Assembly (NCBI RefSeq): GCF_004827385.1
Contig: NZ_SRXN01000006.1
Span: forward strand, 1 to 64,000
DNA: 64,000 nucleotides
Reading direction: 5' to 3'
Source: Ensifer sp. MPMI2T
Lineage (GTDB): Bacteria; Pseudomonadota; Alphaproteobacteria; Rhizobiales; Rhizobiaceae
A program made the position numbers and the translations under genes. Below the pieces are notes generated by a model. The model was not told the DNA's origin. It was given only the letters and a program-made list of their open reading frames with translations, and made no database searches. Below, in pieces: positions 35,545-44,973 of the stretch; position 1 is the first letter of the stretch; the number at the start of each line of letters is the position of its first letter.

Positions 35545-37038
35545 CTAAGCCGCGATCAGCGTCCTCTTGACCGCGCTACGCCAACCCTTGAGCTTCCCCT
35601 TGCGTGTCGCCTCGTCCATCGTCGGCTCGAAACGCCGGTCGCGCGCCCAGGATCTGGAGAACTCCTCCTGGCCTGGCCAGATGCCGGCGCGGCTTCCGGC
35701 AAGCCAAGCGACACCAAGAGCCGTCGTCTCGAGAATCACGGGACGATCGACCGGCGCATCGAGCAGATCGGAGAGACGTTGCATCGTCCAGTCGGAAGCG
35801 ACCATGCCCCCGTCGACGCGCAACACCGTATCCTTGCTGCCGTTACGCCAGTCCCTGTGCATGGCCTCGAGCAGATCACGGGTTTGGTAGCAGACAGCTT
35901 CGAGCGCCGCCCGGGCAAACTCCGCCGGGCCCGTGTTGCGGGTCATGCCGAAAATCGCGCCACGCGCGTCCGGATCCCAGTGTGGCGCGCCAAGACCGGT
36001 AAAGGCGGGAACGAGATAGACGTCCTGCGAGGGATCGGCACTTTCAGCAAGTGTGCCGGTGTCCGGGGCCGCCTTGATTACCTTGAGGCCGTCGCGCAGC
36101 CATTGCACGGCCGCACCGGCAACGAAGATCGAACCCTCGAGCGCGTAGGTGGTCTCACCGTTGAGGCGGTAGGCGATGGTGGTGAGCAGGCGATTCTTCG
36201 AACGGACGATGTCCTTGCCGGTGTTAAGCAGGGCAAAGCAACCGGTGCCGTAGGTCGACTTCAGCATGCCGGGTGTGAAGCAGGCCTGACCGATCGTCGC
36301 TGCCTGCTGGTCGCCGGCAACGCCGAGGATCGGGATCGCCGCCCCGAAGAGCGCCGCATCAGTCACACCGAAGTCGGCGGCGCAATCCTTGACCTCCGGC
36401 AGCATCACCCGCGGAATGCGCAGAATATAGAGCAGCTCGTCGTCCCAGGCATTGTCGGCAATGTCGTAGAGGAGCGTGCGCGATGCGTTGGTCGCGTCCG
36501 TGGCAAAGGACTTGCCGCCGGTAAGCCGCCAGATGAGGAACGTGTCGATCGTGCCGAAGCAAAGCTCGCCCTTTGCCGCGCGCACATGGGCCCCCTTCAC
36601 ATTCGAAAGCAACCAGTTGAGCTTCGTGCCGGAGAAATAGGGATCGAGCAGCAAGCCGGTCTTTTTCGCAAATGTCTTTTCCAGTCCCTTCTTCTTCAGC
36701 TTTTCGCAGAAGGGCGCCGTGCGGCGGTCCTGCCAGACGATCGCATTGTGGATCGGCTTGCCGGTCTCCCGCTCCCATACGACCACAGTCTCGCGCTGGT
36801 TCGTGATGCCGATCGCGGCGATCTCGCTTGCCGAAATACCCGCGTTTCCGATCGCTTCGTTGACGGTGAAGAGAACCGTTTGCCAGATTTCTTCCGGATC
36901 GTGCTCGACCCAGCCCGACTTCGGAAAATATTGCTTGAATTCCTTCTGGCTGACGCCGGCGACCTTTTGACTGCGGTCGAAAACGATCGCCCGGCTCGAT
37001 GTCGTGCCCTGATCGATCGCGAGAATATAATCGCCCAT
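35545..37038 (-). CDS. glpK: Glycerol kinase
   Basis: The 497-residue FGGY-family kinase begins [20 protein letters not shown] (phosphate-binding loop) and contains [13 protein letters not shown], the substrate region [16 protein letters not shown], and [19 protein letters not shown]. It phosphorylates glycerol to glycerol 3-phosphate. The start at 37038 is preceded by GGGGAGGGGAGC. No glpD, glpF or glpR is nearby. Repeated AACGAA elements upstream at 37113-37140 look like a DeoR/GlpR-type control region. Confidence 0.95.
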   Translation of the reverse strand: MGDYILAIDQGTTSSRAIVFDRSQKVAGVSQKEFKQYFPKSGWVEHDPEEIWQTVLFTVNEAIGNAGISASEIAAIGITNQRETVVVWERETGKPIHNAIVWQDRRTAPFCEKLKKKGLEKTFAKKTGLLLDPYFSGTKLNWLLSNVKGAHVRAAKGELCFGTIDTFLIWRLTGGKSFATDATNASRTLLYDIADNAWDDELLYILRIPRVMLPEVKDCAADFGVTDAALFGAAIPILGVAGDQQAATIGQACFTPGMLKSTYGTGCFALLNTGKDIVRSKNRLLTTIAYRLNGETTYALEGSIFVAGAAVQWLRDGLKVIKAAPDTGTLAESADPSQDVYLVPAFTGLGAPHWDPDARGAIFGMTRNTGPAEFARAALEAVCYQTRDLLEAMHRDWRNGSKDTVLRVDGGMVASDWTMQRLSDLLDAPVDRPVILETTALGVAWLAGSRAGIWPGQEEFSRSWARDRRFEPTMDEATRKGKLKGWRSAVKRTLIAA

Positions 37039-37344
37039 GCTCCCCTCCCCGGCCTTACTTTGACGTCGCGCCTTCCTCAACGACGACATTCGAAAAACTT
37101 CAATACGATGGAAAAACGAATGTCAAACGAAAACGAAACGCAATATCACCACTCCTCCAAACGGTGCCAAATCTGTATTGGCAATCCGAAAAACACAATT
37201 GTCACTCGTGCATTTTTCCGCGTAGGTTGACGCTGTTGCATTGCAAAACCGAACCGAGGGCGGAACGAAGAACAGCGCAGCGAGTTTCGCCCGCGGCCCG
37301 CTCGAACCGGTGACAAAGAGCGGCAGCGCGAGGGAGAGAGCGAA
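37039..37344. promoter_or_regulatory. Divergent promoter region of glpK and bdhA
   Basis: This 306-base gap has an AT-rich block with repeated AACGAA (37115-37140: AAACGAATGTCAAACGAAAA and on), resembling operators of DeoR-type regulators such as GlpR. On the bdhA side GTTGACGCTGTTGCATTGCA (about 37226-37245) may include a -35 element. No ORF is credible. Confidence 0.4.
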
Positions 37345-38121
37345 ATGACGAAAACTGCGGTCATAACGGGTTCGACGAGCGGCATCGGTCTGGCGATTGC
37401 CAAGGCTTTCGCCAAGACCGGCGCCAACATCGTACTGAATGGCTTCGGTGCGCCGGACGAGATCAGGGCGGTGACGGACGACGTTGCCGGGCTCGGAAGC
37501 GGCACGGTCATCTATCATCCCGCGGACATGACGAAACCCGACGAGATCGCCGACCTGATAGCGAATGCTGCGGCGCGCTTCGGCGGCGTCGATATCCTCG
37601 TCAACAATGCCGGCGTGCAATATGTCGAGAAAGTCGAGGACTTCCCGGTCGAACAATGGGACCGGATCATCGCCATCAATCTCTCCTCCTCCTTCCACAC
37701 GATCCGTGCCGCGCTGCCGGGCATGAAGGCGAAAGGCTGGGGGCGTATCATCAATATCGCCTCCGCGCATGGACTCGTCGCCTCGCCGTTCAAGTCCGCC
37801 TATGTTGCGGCCAAGCATGGTATTATGGGCCTCACGAAGACGGTTGCGCTGGAGGTCGCGGAAAACGGCATTACCGCAAACTCGATCTGCCCCGGCTACG
37901 TGCTGACACCGCTTGTCGAGAAGCAGATCCCGGACCAGGCGAGGACGCGCGGCATCACCGAAGCGCAGGTGGTGAACGACGTGATGCTCAAGGGCCAGCC
38001 GACCAAGAAATTCATAACGGTCGGACAAGTGGCATCGCTGGCGCTCTATCTTGCGAGCGATGACGCTGCGCAGATCACCGGCACGCATGTCTCGATGGAT
38101 GGCGGCTGGACCGCGCAATAG
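37345..38121 (+). CDS. bdhA: D-3-hydroxybutyrate dehydrogenase
   Basis: The 258-residue short-chain dehydrogenase has the NAD motif TGSTSGIG at 8-15, NNAG near 87-90, and the catalytic Tyr153 and Lys157 in SAYVAAKHG. It oxidises 3-hydroxybutyrate to acetoacetate, a step of polyhydroxybutyrate degradation. The ATG has GAGGGAGAGAGC upstream. In S. meliloti bdhA is cotranscribed with xdhA and xdhB, which follow here as well. A RIME repeat lies between bdhA and xdhA. Confidence 0.95.
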   Translation: MTKTAVITGSTSGIGLAIAKAFAKTGANIVLNGFGAPDEIRAVTDDVAGLGSGTVIYHPADMTKPDEIADLIANAAARFGGVDILVNNAGVQYVEKVEDFPVEQWDRIIAINLSSSFHTIRAALPGMKAKGWGRIINIASAHGLVASPFKSAYVAAKHGIMGLTKTVALEVAENGITANSICPGYVLTPLVEKQIPDQARTRGITEAQVVNDVMLKGQPTKKFITVGQVASLALYLASDDAAQITGTHVSMDGGWTAQ

Positions 38122-38170
38122 CGCGCGCTGAGGAAACGTGAGTGGTCTGCGCCTATATTGCGCTCCAATC

Positions 38171-38273
38171 TACAGCGCCGCTTCTTGTCAGATGCGCAAG
38201 GGCCGCTGTAGCACTTTGAATTGCTGCATGTTTTATCGTTAAATCGGGTACGATTTAAAGGAACATACGGCAG
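38171..38273 (+). repeat. RIME-type repeat (class B) between bdhA and xdhA
   Basis: TACAGCGCCGC, GGCCGCTGTAGCACTTTGAA, and AAATCGGGTACGATTTAAAG with GAACATACGGCAG. The AAATCG...CGATTT part is a second palindrome. The element ends eight bases before the proposed xdhA start. Confidence 0.8.
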
Positions 38274-38280
38274 CCACGGA

Positions 38281-39777
38281 ATGATTGGCATGGCACAGGC
38301 ATCCGACAGCATCCGCTTCATTCTGAACGACACCGAGGTCGCCCTTCCGGACGTCTCGCCGACCGCAACCTTGCTCGACTATCTGAGGCTGGAGCGCCGG
38401 CTGACCGGCACCAAGGAGGGCTGTGCCGAAGGCGATTGCGGCGCGTGCACGGTTCTGGTCGGCCGTCTTTCGAACGGCGGCGACGGCGAAAGGCTCGTTT
38501 ATGAAAGCGTCAACGCCTGCATCCGCTTTGTCGGTTCGCTGAACGCGACGCATGTCGTGACCGTCGAGCATCTCGCGGCCAAGGACGGCACGCTCCATCC
38601 CGTGCAGCAGGCGATGGTCTATTTCCACGGCTCGCAATGCGGCTTCTGCACGCCGGGCTTCGTCATGTCGCTCTATGGCCTGTGGCTGACGAATGACAAT
38701 CCGAGCCGGGCCGCAATCGAAAAGGCGCTGCAAGGCAATCTCTGTCGCTGCACCGGCTATGAACCGATCGTCCGGGCGGCAGAGGCCGCAGCGCGCGAAC
38801 GCCCTTCGGCGATCTTCGATCCGATCACCCGTACGCGGGAGGCTGTCACCGCGCGGCTGAAAGCGCTCCGCTCCGCGGAAACGATCGTGATCCGCACGGG
38901 CGACGAGTGTCTGATCGTGCCAGCGGACGCGACAGCACTCGCAACGGTGCTCGACGAACATCCAACCGCGACGATCGTCGCCGGCGCAACCGATGTCGGC
39001 CTCTGGGTGACGAAGCAGATGCGACCGCTCAATCCGGCGGTGTTCATCAACGGCATCGCCGAACTGCAGCGGATCGACCGCACGGACGCGGGTCTGACGA
39101 TTGGCGCCGGCGTCAGCTACACCGCCGCCTTTGATGCCCTCTCCAACGCCTACCCAGCCTTCGGCCAACTCATCGATCGCATCGGCGGCGAACAGGTGCG
39201 CAACATGGGCACGATCGGCGGCAACATCGCCAATGGCTCGCCGATCGGCGACAGCCCACCACCGCTGATCGTCCTCGGCGCATCGGTCACCCTGCGATCG
39301 AAGGACGGCACGCGCACGCTGCCGCTCGAGGATTTCTTCATCGCCTACGGCAAGCAGGATCGCAAGCCGGACGAATTCGTCGAAAGCATCTTCGTTCCCG
39401 CGCTGCCCAAGGGCGATCGCTTCGCCACCTACAAGGTTTCCAAGCGCCGCGACGAGGATATCTCCGCGCTCCTCGGTGCCTTCCGGGTTGCGCTTGGCGA
39501 GGACAATCGCGTCCGCACCGCCCTCGTCGCCTTCGGCGGCATGGCCGCAACGCCAAAAAGGGCCAAGGCCGCGGAAGCGGCTCTTATCGGCCAGCCCTGG
39601 AGCGAGGAGACCGTTCGTGCGGCGCAAGCGGCTCTCGAGAGCGACTACCAGCCGATCACCGACTGGCGCGCCACGAGCGCCTATCGCATGCTGGCGGCAA
39701 AGAACCTACTGATGCGCTTTTTCCTGGAGAGCACGGGTGAAAAGGCACAGCTTGAGCGTTTTGAGGATGTGGCATGA
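38281..39777 (+). CDS. xdhA: Xanthine dehydrogenase small subunit (2Fe-2S and FAD)
   Basis: The 498-residue subunit has the plant-type ferredoxin cluster CAEGDCGAC near residues 48-56, the second cluster CGFCTPGF near 120-127 with CRC near 155-157, and an FAD domain with TIVAGATDVGLWVTKQMRPL and NMGTIGGNIANGSPIGDSPP. It takes electrons from the XdhB molybdenum site to FAD and NAD+. The start is uncertain: ATG 38281 or ATG 38290, both just after the RIME repeat. xdhB follows after a repeat-filled gap of 168 bases. Confidence 0.93.
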   Translation: MIGMAQASDSIRFILNDTEVALPDVSPTATLLDYLRLERRLTGTKEGCAEGDCGACTVLVGRLSNGGDGERLVYESVNACIRFVGSLNATHVVTVEHLAAKDGTLHPVQQAMVYFHGSQCGFCTPGFVMSLYGLWLTNDNPSRAAIEKALQGNLCRCTGYEPIVRAAEAAARERPSAIFDPITRTREAVTARLKALRSAETIVIRTGDECLIVPADATALATVLDEHPTATIVAGATDVGLWVTKQMRPLNPAVFINGIAELQRIDRTDAGLTIGAGVSYTAAFDALSNAYPAFGQLIDRIGGEQVRNMGTIGGNIANGSPIGDSPPPLIVLGASVTLRSKDGTRTLPLEDFFIAYGKQDRKPDEFVESIFVPALPKGDRFATYKVSKRRDEDISALLGAFRVALGEDNRVRTALVAFGGMAATPKRAKAAEAALIGQPWSEETVRAAQAALESDYQPITDWRATSAYRMLAAKNLLMRFFLESTGEKAQLERFEDVA

Positions 39778-39806
39778 GCGCGGCATTCGAAACCTGTGTC
39801 GTGAGA

Positions 39807-39923
39807 TCGCCCCTCACCCCAACCCTCTCCCCGCAGGCGGGGAGAGGGAATAAGGGCGGCGCGGCAAGATCCCTTCTCCCCGCCTTGCGGGGAGGAGGTG
39901 CCGGCAGGCGGATGAGGGGCGAG
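39807..39923. repeat. Double palindromic repeat (class C) between xdhA and xdhB
   Basis: Two hairpin units stand in tandem: CCCTCTCCCCGCAGGCGGGG and then CCTTCTCCCCGCCTTGCGGG, followed by GAGGAGGTGCCGGCAGGCGG. The same organisation occurs after xdhB at 42320-42380. Confidence 0.75.
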
Positions 39924-39945
39924 CCCTTCGAACGGAGGCCGATGC

Positions 39946-42282
39946 ATGGATAAGTCCACCTTCGAAGAACAGACCACCATTTCTGGCCCGATGCACACAC
40001 GGCTGCGCCATGACAGCGCCCACAAGCACGTGGCGGGAACGGCAGACTATATCGACGACATGCCCGAGCCCGGCGGTACCCTGCATGGCGCGCTGGGTCT
40101 CACCGATCGCGCTCATGCCGAAATCCTGGAGATAGACCTCTCCGCAGTCGCCGCGTTGCCCGGTGTCGTCTGCGTGCTGACTGCAAGCGACATGCCGCAT
40201 TCGAACGACATCAGCCCGAGCCACCTGCATGACGAGCCGGTGCTGGCCGACGGACGCGTGCAGTTCCATGGGCAGCCCGCCTTCGCCGTGATCGCCGAAA
40301 CGCGCGACATCGCGCGCCGCGCCGCGCGGCTCGCCAAGATCACCTACCGCGACCTGCCGCATCTGGTCGATGTAGCAGACGCCATGGCTCAAGGCGGCGA
40401 GCTGGTGACGCAGCCGCTGACGCTGCAGCGCGGCGACGCAGAAGGTGAACTGGAACGAGCCCCGCGCCGGCTGAAGGGACAGATGCGGATCGGCGGCCAG
40501 GAGCACTTTTATCTGGAAGGGCACATAGCCCTGGCCATCCCGGGCGAGGACGATGAGATGACCGTCTGGTCCTCGACGCAGCATCCAAGCGAAATCCAGC
40601 ACATGGTCGCGCATGTGCTCGGTGTGCCGTCCAACGCCGTCACGGTGAACGTTCGCCGCATGGGCGGCGGCTTTGGCGGCAAGGAGACGCAGGGCAACCA
40701 GTTCGCCGCACTCGCCGCCGTCGCCGCACGGAAGCTGCGGCGCGCCGTGAAATTCCGTCCGGATCGCGACGACGACATGATGGCGACGGGCAAGCGCCAC
40801 GATTTCCTCGTCGACTACGATGTCGGCTTTGACGACGAAGGGCGCATCCATGCCGTCCATGCGAACTACGCCGCCCGTTGCGGCTACTCCTCCGATCTCT
40901 CCGGGCCGGTGACCGACCGGGCGCTCTTCCATGCGGACAGCTCCTATTTCTACCCGCATGTGAAGCTGACCTCGCAGCCGCTGAAAACCAACACGGTCTC
41001 AAACACCGCCTATCGTGGCTTCGGGGGACCGCAGGGCATGGTCGGCGCCGAGCGCATCATCGAGGAGATCGCCTATGCGCTTGGCAAGGATCCGCTCGAA
41101 ATCCGCAAGCTTAATTTCTACGGAGAGAAAGGGTCCGGTCGCGATATCACCCCTTACCACCAGAAGATCGAGGACAATATCATCCATCGGATCGTCGGCG
41201 AACTGGAGGTCAGCGCCGACTACCGGGCGCGCCGCGCGGCGATCATCGATTTCAACAAGTCCAGCCGCGTGATCCGAAAGGGTATCGCGCTGACGCCCGT
41301 CAAGTTCGGTATTTCCTTCACCATGACCGCCTTCAACCAGGCGGGCGCGCTGGTGCATATCTATCGGGACGGCTCCGTCCATCTCAATCATGGCGGCACC
41401 GAGATGGGCCAGGGCCTCTACACTAAGGTGGCCCAGGTTCTCGCCGACAGTTTCCAGATCGATATCGACCGAGTGAAGATCACCGCGACGACGACCGGCA
41501 AGGTGCCGAACACGTCGGCGACCGCGGCCTCGTCGGGCTCGGACCTCAACGGCATGGCCGCCTTCGATGCGGCCTGCCAGATCAAGGACCGTCTCGTCGC
41601 CTTCGCCGCAGAGCGCTGGCAGACCACGGCAGAACACGTCGCCTTCGTGGCAAACCATGTGAAGATCGGCGAGGAGCTCGTGCCCTTCCCGGATTTCATC
41701 CGCCAGGCCTATACGGCGCGCATCCAGCTCTCCGCCGCCGGCTTCTACAAGACGCCGAAGATCCACTGGGATCGCGCCACGGGGCGCGGCACTCCCTTCT
41801 ACTATTTCGCCTACGGCGCCGCTGTCTCCGAGGTCTCGATCGACACGCTGACTGGCGAATACCTCGTCGACCGCGTCGATGTGCTGCACGATGTCGGCCG
41901 CTCGCTCAACCCGGCGATCGACCTCGGCCAGATCGAGGGGGGCTTCGTCCAGGGCATGGGCTGGCTGACCACGGAAGAACTCTGGTGGGACGAAAAGGGA
42001 CGCTTGAGGACGCATGCGCCCTCCACTTACAAGATCCCCCTCGCCTCGGACCGGCCGAAGATCTTCAACGTGCGGCTCGCCGAGTGGTCGGAAAACACGG
42101 AAAAGACGATCGGCCGCTCCAAGGCCGTCGGCGAGCCCCCCTTCATGCTGCCGATCTCGGTACTGGAAGCCCTGTCGATGGCGGTGGCTAGCGTCGCCGA
42201 TTATCGCGAATGCCCCCGCCTCGATACGCCCGCGACGCCGGAACGTGTGCTGATGGCGGTGGAGCGGTTGAGGCAGATGTGA
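39946..42282 (+). CDS. xdhB: Xanthine dehydrogenase large (molybdopterin) subunit
   Basis: The 778-residue subunit carries the molybdenum cofactor site. Visible motifs are RRMGGGFGGKETQGNQ, AYRGFGGPQGM, HLNHGGTEMGQGLYTKVAQV, SGSDLNGMAAFDA and the catalytic glutamate in SKAVGEPPFMLPIS. It hydroxylates hypoxanthine and xanthine to urate. The ATG is preceded by GGAGGCCGATGC. Maturation usually needs XdhC to insert the sulfurated cofactor, but no xdhC follows; the next gene is a LysR regulator. Confidence 0.95.
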   Translation: MDKSTFEEQTTISGPMHTRLRHDSAHKHVAGTADYIDDMPEPGGTLHGALGLTDRAHAEILEIDLSAVAALPGVVCVLTASDMPHSNDISPSHLHDEPVLADGRVQFHGQPAFAVIAETRDIARRAARLAKITYRDLPHLVDVADAMAQGGELVTQPLTLQRGDAEGELERAPRRLKGQMRIGGQEHFYLEGHIALAIPGEDDEMTVWSSTQHPSEIQHMVAHVLGVPSNAVTVNVRRMGGGFGGKETQGNQFAALAAVAARKLRRAVKFRPDRDDDMMATGKRHDFLVDYDVGFDDEGRIHAVHANYAARCGYSSDLSGPVTDRALFHADSSYFYPHVKLTSQPLKTNTVSNTAYRGFGGPQGMVGAERIIEEIAYALGKDPLEIRKLNFYGEKGSGRDITPYHQKIEDNIIHRIVGELEVSADYRARRAAIIDFNKSSRVIRKGIALTPVKFGISFTMTAFNQAGALVHIYRDGSVHLNHGGTEMGQGLYTKVAQVLADSFQIDIDRVKITATTTGKVPNTSATAASSGSDLNGMAAFDAACQIKDRLVAFAAERWQTTAEHVAFVANHVKIGEELVPFPDFIRQAYTARIQLSAAGFYKTPKIHWDRATGRGTPFYYFAYGAAVSEVSIDTLTGEYLVDRVDVLHDVGRSLNPAIDLGQIEGGFVQGMGWLTTEELWWDEKGRLRTHAPSTYKIPLASDRPKIFNVRLAEWSENTEKTIGRSKAVGEPPFMLPISVLEALSMAVASVADYRECPRLDTPATPERVLMAVERLRQM

Positions 42283-42696
42283 ACTTGCCGGATGGACGGC
42301 GAGAGGGGACTGGAGGGTGTCGCGAGTCCCTTCTCCCCGCCTGCGGGGAGAAGGTGGCCGGCAGGCCGGATGAGGGGCGACAAGCTCACCACTACCGCAG
42401 CATTACATCCTCCGGCCGCCGTTCGCGCCCATCCATGAAACCCAAGTCTCTTTTCATGTAATCGGACAAATCGTCGACATAGAGACGCGAGGAGCGCAAG
42501 TGTCGGAGCGACCGTGCGGCGGAAACAAGCGAGGAAACCGGCTCAAACGCCGAAAGCGGTTTTCTTCAGTACTTTCCAATACATCGCAGGACATCTTGGC
42601 ACCCTTCGGAAGCGGTAAGGTTGACTTGCAGGATGCCGCGAAAGGTGCTCGAATTCCAATCGAACATCCGTCTGCATGCATCAAGAGAGCTTATCC
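42283..42696. other. Intergenic region between xdhB and the LysR gene
   Basis: A 414-base gap containing the class C repeat at 42320-42380. The rest (42400-42690) has no supported gene. It should contain the promoter of the LysR gene, but no clear -35/-10 pair stands out. Confidence 0.45.
42320..42380. repeat. Palindromic repeat (class C) after xdhB
   Basis: CCCTTCTCCCCGCCTGCGGG followed by GAGAAGGTGGCCGGCAGGCC and GGATGAGGGGCGAC. It closely matches 39865-39923 and may form the end of the xdhAB transcript. Confidence 0.75.
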
Positions 42697-43596
42697 ATGA
42701 AAATGTCGAAGCAATTCCCGCTGAACGCACTAAGGGTTTTCGAGGCCGCGGCCCGGCTCGGCAGTTTCACCAAGGCCGGCGACGAGCTCGGCATGACCCA
42801 GACGGCGGTCAGCTATCAGATCAAGCTCATCGAGGAGAATGTCGGCGAGCCGCTGTTCCTGAGGCGCCCGCGGCAAGTCACGCTGACGGAAGTCGGCCAG
42901 CGGTTGGCGCCCAGGGTGACGGAAGCATTCGAGGTGTTGCAGGAAGCGGTTGCCTCGGCGCGCGGCGATGCAGCGTCCGCCCTGCTCATCAGTTCGACCG
43001 CGACCTTCGCGTCGCAATGGCTGGCCCGCCATATCGGCTCATTCCAACTCGCCCATCCCAACATTGCCGTTCGCCTATCGGCGAACGATGCGATGATCGA
43101 TTTCAGCAAAGAGGCAGTGGACGTGGCGATCCGGTCCGGGTTGGGCGATTGGCCGGGTCTCGTCAGCCATCGACTGATGGAAGTGGAGTTTGCGCCGATG
43201 CTCAGCCCGGCGCTCGCTTCGACGGTCGGCGGGCTGAACGAACCGCGAGACCTCCTGAAGCTCCGCATCATCGACCCTCAAGACCGGTGGTGGCCACTAT
43301 GGTTTCGCGCCGCCGGCGTCCGCGATCCGGATCTCGAAGGTCGGGTTCCGACACGGCTCGGCGCCCAGTCCTTCGAGGCAGGCGCTGCAATCGCCGGGCA
43401 AGGCGTGGCGATCCTGACTCCTCAATTCTACGCCGATGACGTCGCGCTCGGTCGGCTTTTTCAACCTTTCGATCTGCGCGGCAGCGAGGGCCACGACTAC
43501 TGGCTGGTCTACCCGTATGCGCGACGCAATGTCGAAAAGATCCGCAGTTTTCGCGATTGGATCCTTGCGGAGTTCAAACAGGATGGCCGCGCGTAG
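42697..43596 (+). CDS. LysR-type regulator (GcvA-like) of the purine cluster
   Basis: The 299-residue protein has a winged helix at the N-terminus (PLNALRVFEAAARLGSFTKA, GMTQTAVSYQIKLIEENVG) and a periplasmic-binding-like effector domain (LISSTATFASQWLARHIGSF, GQGVAILTPQFYADDVALGR). GcvA-like proteins are common near amino acid and purine genes. It lies between xdhAB and puuD-guaD on the same strand and probably controls one or both, perhaps sensing urate or xanthine; this is inferred from position. The ATG at 42697 has AAGAGAG upstream; ATG codons also occur at 42676 and 42703. Confidence 0.82.
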   Translation: MKMSKQFPLNALRVFEAAARLGSFTKAGDELGMTQTAVSYQIKLIEENVGEPLFLRRPRQVTLTEVGQRLAPRVTEAFEVLQEAVASARGDAASALLISSTATFASQWLARHIGSFQLAHPNIAVRLSANDAMIDFSKEAVDVAIRSGLGDWPGLVSHRLMEVEFAPMLSPALASTVGGLNEPRDLLKLRIIDPQDRWWPLWFRAAGVRDPDLEGRVPTRLGAQSFEAGAAIAGQGVAILTPQFYADDVALGRLFQPFDLRGSEGHDYWLVYPYARRNVEKIRSFRDWILAEFKQDGRA

Positions 43597-43740
43597 ATCA
43601 TGAGCGGGACGCGGGCGGAAAACCGCGCACACTTTTCCTCATCCCGCTTGAAGCCTCCAACGTGGATCGTCGAGAACAGCCCTTCCCCGTTTCGGGTTTT
43701 TCTCGCAAGCTGCGTCGACGCAGAGAACGAGGGGATCTGA

Positions 43741-44973
43741 ATGTACGAATTCGCCATTGCCTGGGAATGGCTGGCCTTTGCCGCCCGCTGGCTGCATGTC
43801 GTCACCGCCATCGCCTGGATCGGCTCATCCTTCTATTTCATCGCGCTCGACCTCGGCCTGGTGAAGCGCGACCACCTTCCCCCCGGCGCCTATGGCGAGG
43901 AATGGCAGGTGCATGGCGGCGGCTTCTACCATATCCAGAAATACCTGGTCGCACCGGCGACGATGCCGGAGCATCTCACCTGGTTCAAATGGGAATCCTA
44001 CATGACGTGGCTCTCCGGCTTCGCCATGCTCTGCATCGTCTATTATGGCGGCGCCGATCTTTTCCTGATCGATCATCATGTGCTCGACATCTCGGCGACG
44101 ACGGCGATCCTGATCTCGCTCGCCTCGCTTGGGCTCGGCTGGATTCTTTACGATCTTCTCTGCAAATCGCCGATCGGCAAGAACACCTGGGGGCTGATGG
44201 CGCTACTTTATGTCGTGCTCGTCGCCATGGCGTGGGGTTACACGCAGGTGTTCACCGGTCGCGCAGCCTTCCTGCATCTTGGCGCCTTCACCGCGACCAT
44301 CATGTCGGCCAACGTCTTCTTCATCATCATTCCCAACCAGAAAATCGTCGTAGCCGATCTGATCGCCGGCCGCACGCCGGATCCGAAGCTCGGAGCCCAG
44401 GCCAAGCAGCGCTCGCTTCACAATAACTACCTGACGCTGCCGGTCATCTTCTTCATGCTGTCGAACCACTATCCGCTCGCGTTCGCGACGGCTTTCAACT
44501 GGATCATCGCCGCACTCGTCTTCCTGATGGGCGTCACGATCCGCCACTGGTTCAACACCACGCATGCGCGCAAAGGCGAGCCCACCTGGACCTGGATCGT
44601 CACGGTGATCCTCTTCATCCTGATCATCTGGCTCTCGACGGTGCCGAAGGTGCTAACAGGCGAAGCACAGGCCGAGGCCGCGCCGGCCTTCAAGCGCTTC
44701 GCCGATAACGCGCATTTTCCGGCGGTGAAGGATACGATCTCGACCCGCTGCAGCATGTGCCATGCGGCCGAGCCCGCTTACGATGGCATTGCCCGGGCGC
44801 CGAACGGCGTCATACTCGAAAGCGACGCCGAGATTGCCGCCCGCGCGCGCGAAATCTATATCCAGGCCGGGCGCAGCCATGCCATGCCGCCCGGCAACAT
44901 AACCGATATGACGGCGGACGAACGCAGGCTGCTCACTGCCTGGTTCGAGAGCGCCGTCGGGGAGACACAATGA
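43741..44973 (+). CDS. puuD: Urate oxidase, membrane cytochrome c type (PuuD)
   Basis: The 410-residue protein has about eight transmembrane segments (first at residues 12-35, WLAFAARWLHVVTAIAWIGS) and a C-terminal cytochrome c domain with the haem motif CSMCH near residues 336-340 and an axial Met in SHAMPPGNI. This matches PuuD, which oxidises urate to 5-hydroxyisourate and passes electrons to the respiratory chain instead of making peroxide. Its stop overlaps the guaD start (ATGA). Confidence 0.92.
   Translation: MYEFAIAWEWLAFAARWLHVVTAIAWIGSSFYFIALDLGLVKRDHLPPGAYGEEWQVHGGGFYHIQKYLVAPATMPEHLTWFKWESYMTWLSGFAMLCIVYYGGADLFLIDHHVLDISATTAILISLASLGLGWILYDLLCKSPIGKNTWGLMALLYVVLVAMAWGYTQVFTGRAAFLHLGAFTATIMSANVFFIIIPNQKIVVADLIAGRTPDPKLGAQAKQRSLHNNYLTLPVIFFMLSNHYPLAFATAFNWIIAALVFLMGVTIRHWFNTTHARKGEPTWTWIVTVILFILIIWLSTVPKVLTGEAQAEAAPAFKRFADNAHFPAVKDTISTRCSMCHAAEPAYDGIARAPNGVILESDAEIAARAREIYIQAGRSHAMPPGNITDMTADERRLLTAWFESAVGETQ

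Noticed and set aside
35365-37230. Plus-strand ORF of 621 codons over glpK
   Set aside because: Shadow of glpK; no domain and no start signal.
39807-39923. Possible CRISPR-like direct repeats
   Set aside because: There are only two related palindromic units with no regular spacers; they match the class C intergenic repeats seen elsewhere in the window.
40999-42015. Minus-strand ORF over xdhB
   Set aside because: Shadow of the molybdopterin subunit gene.
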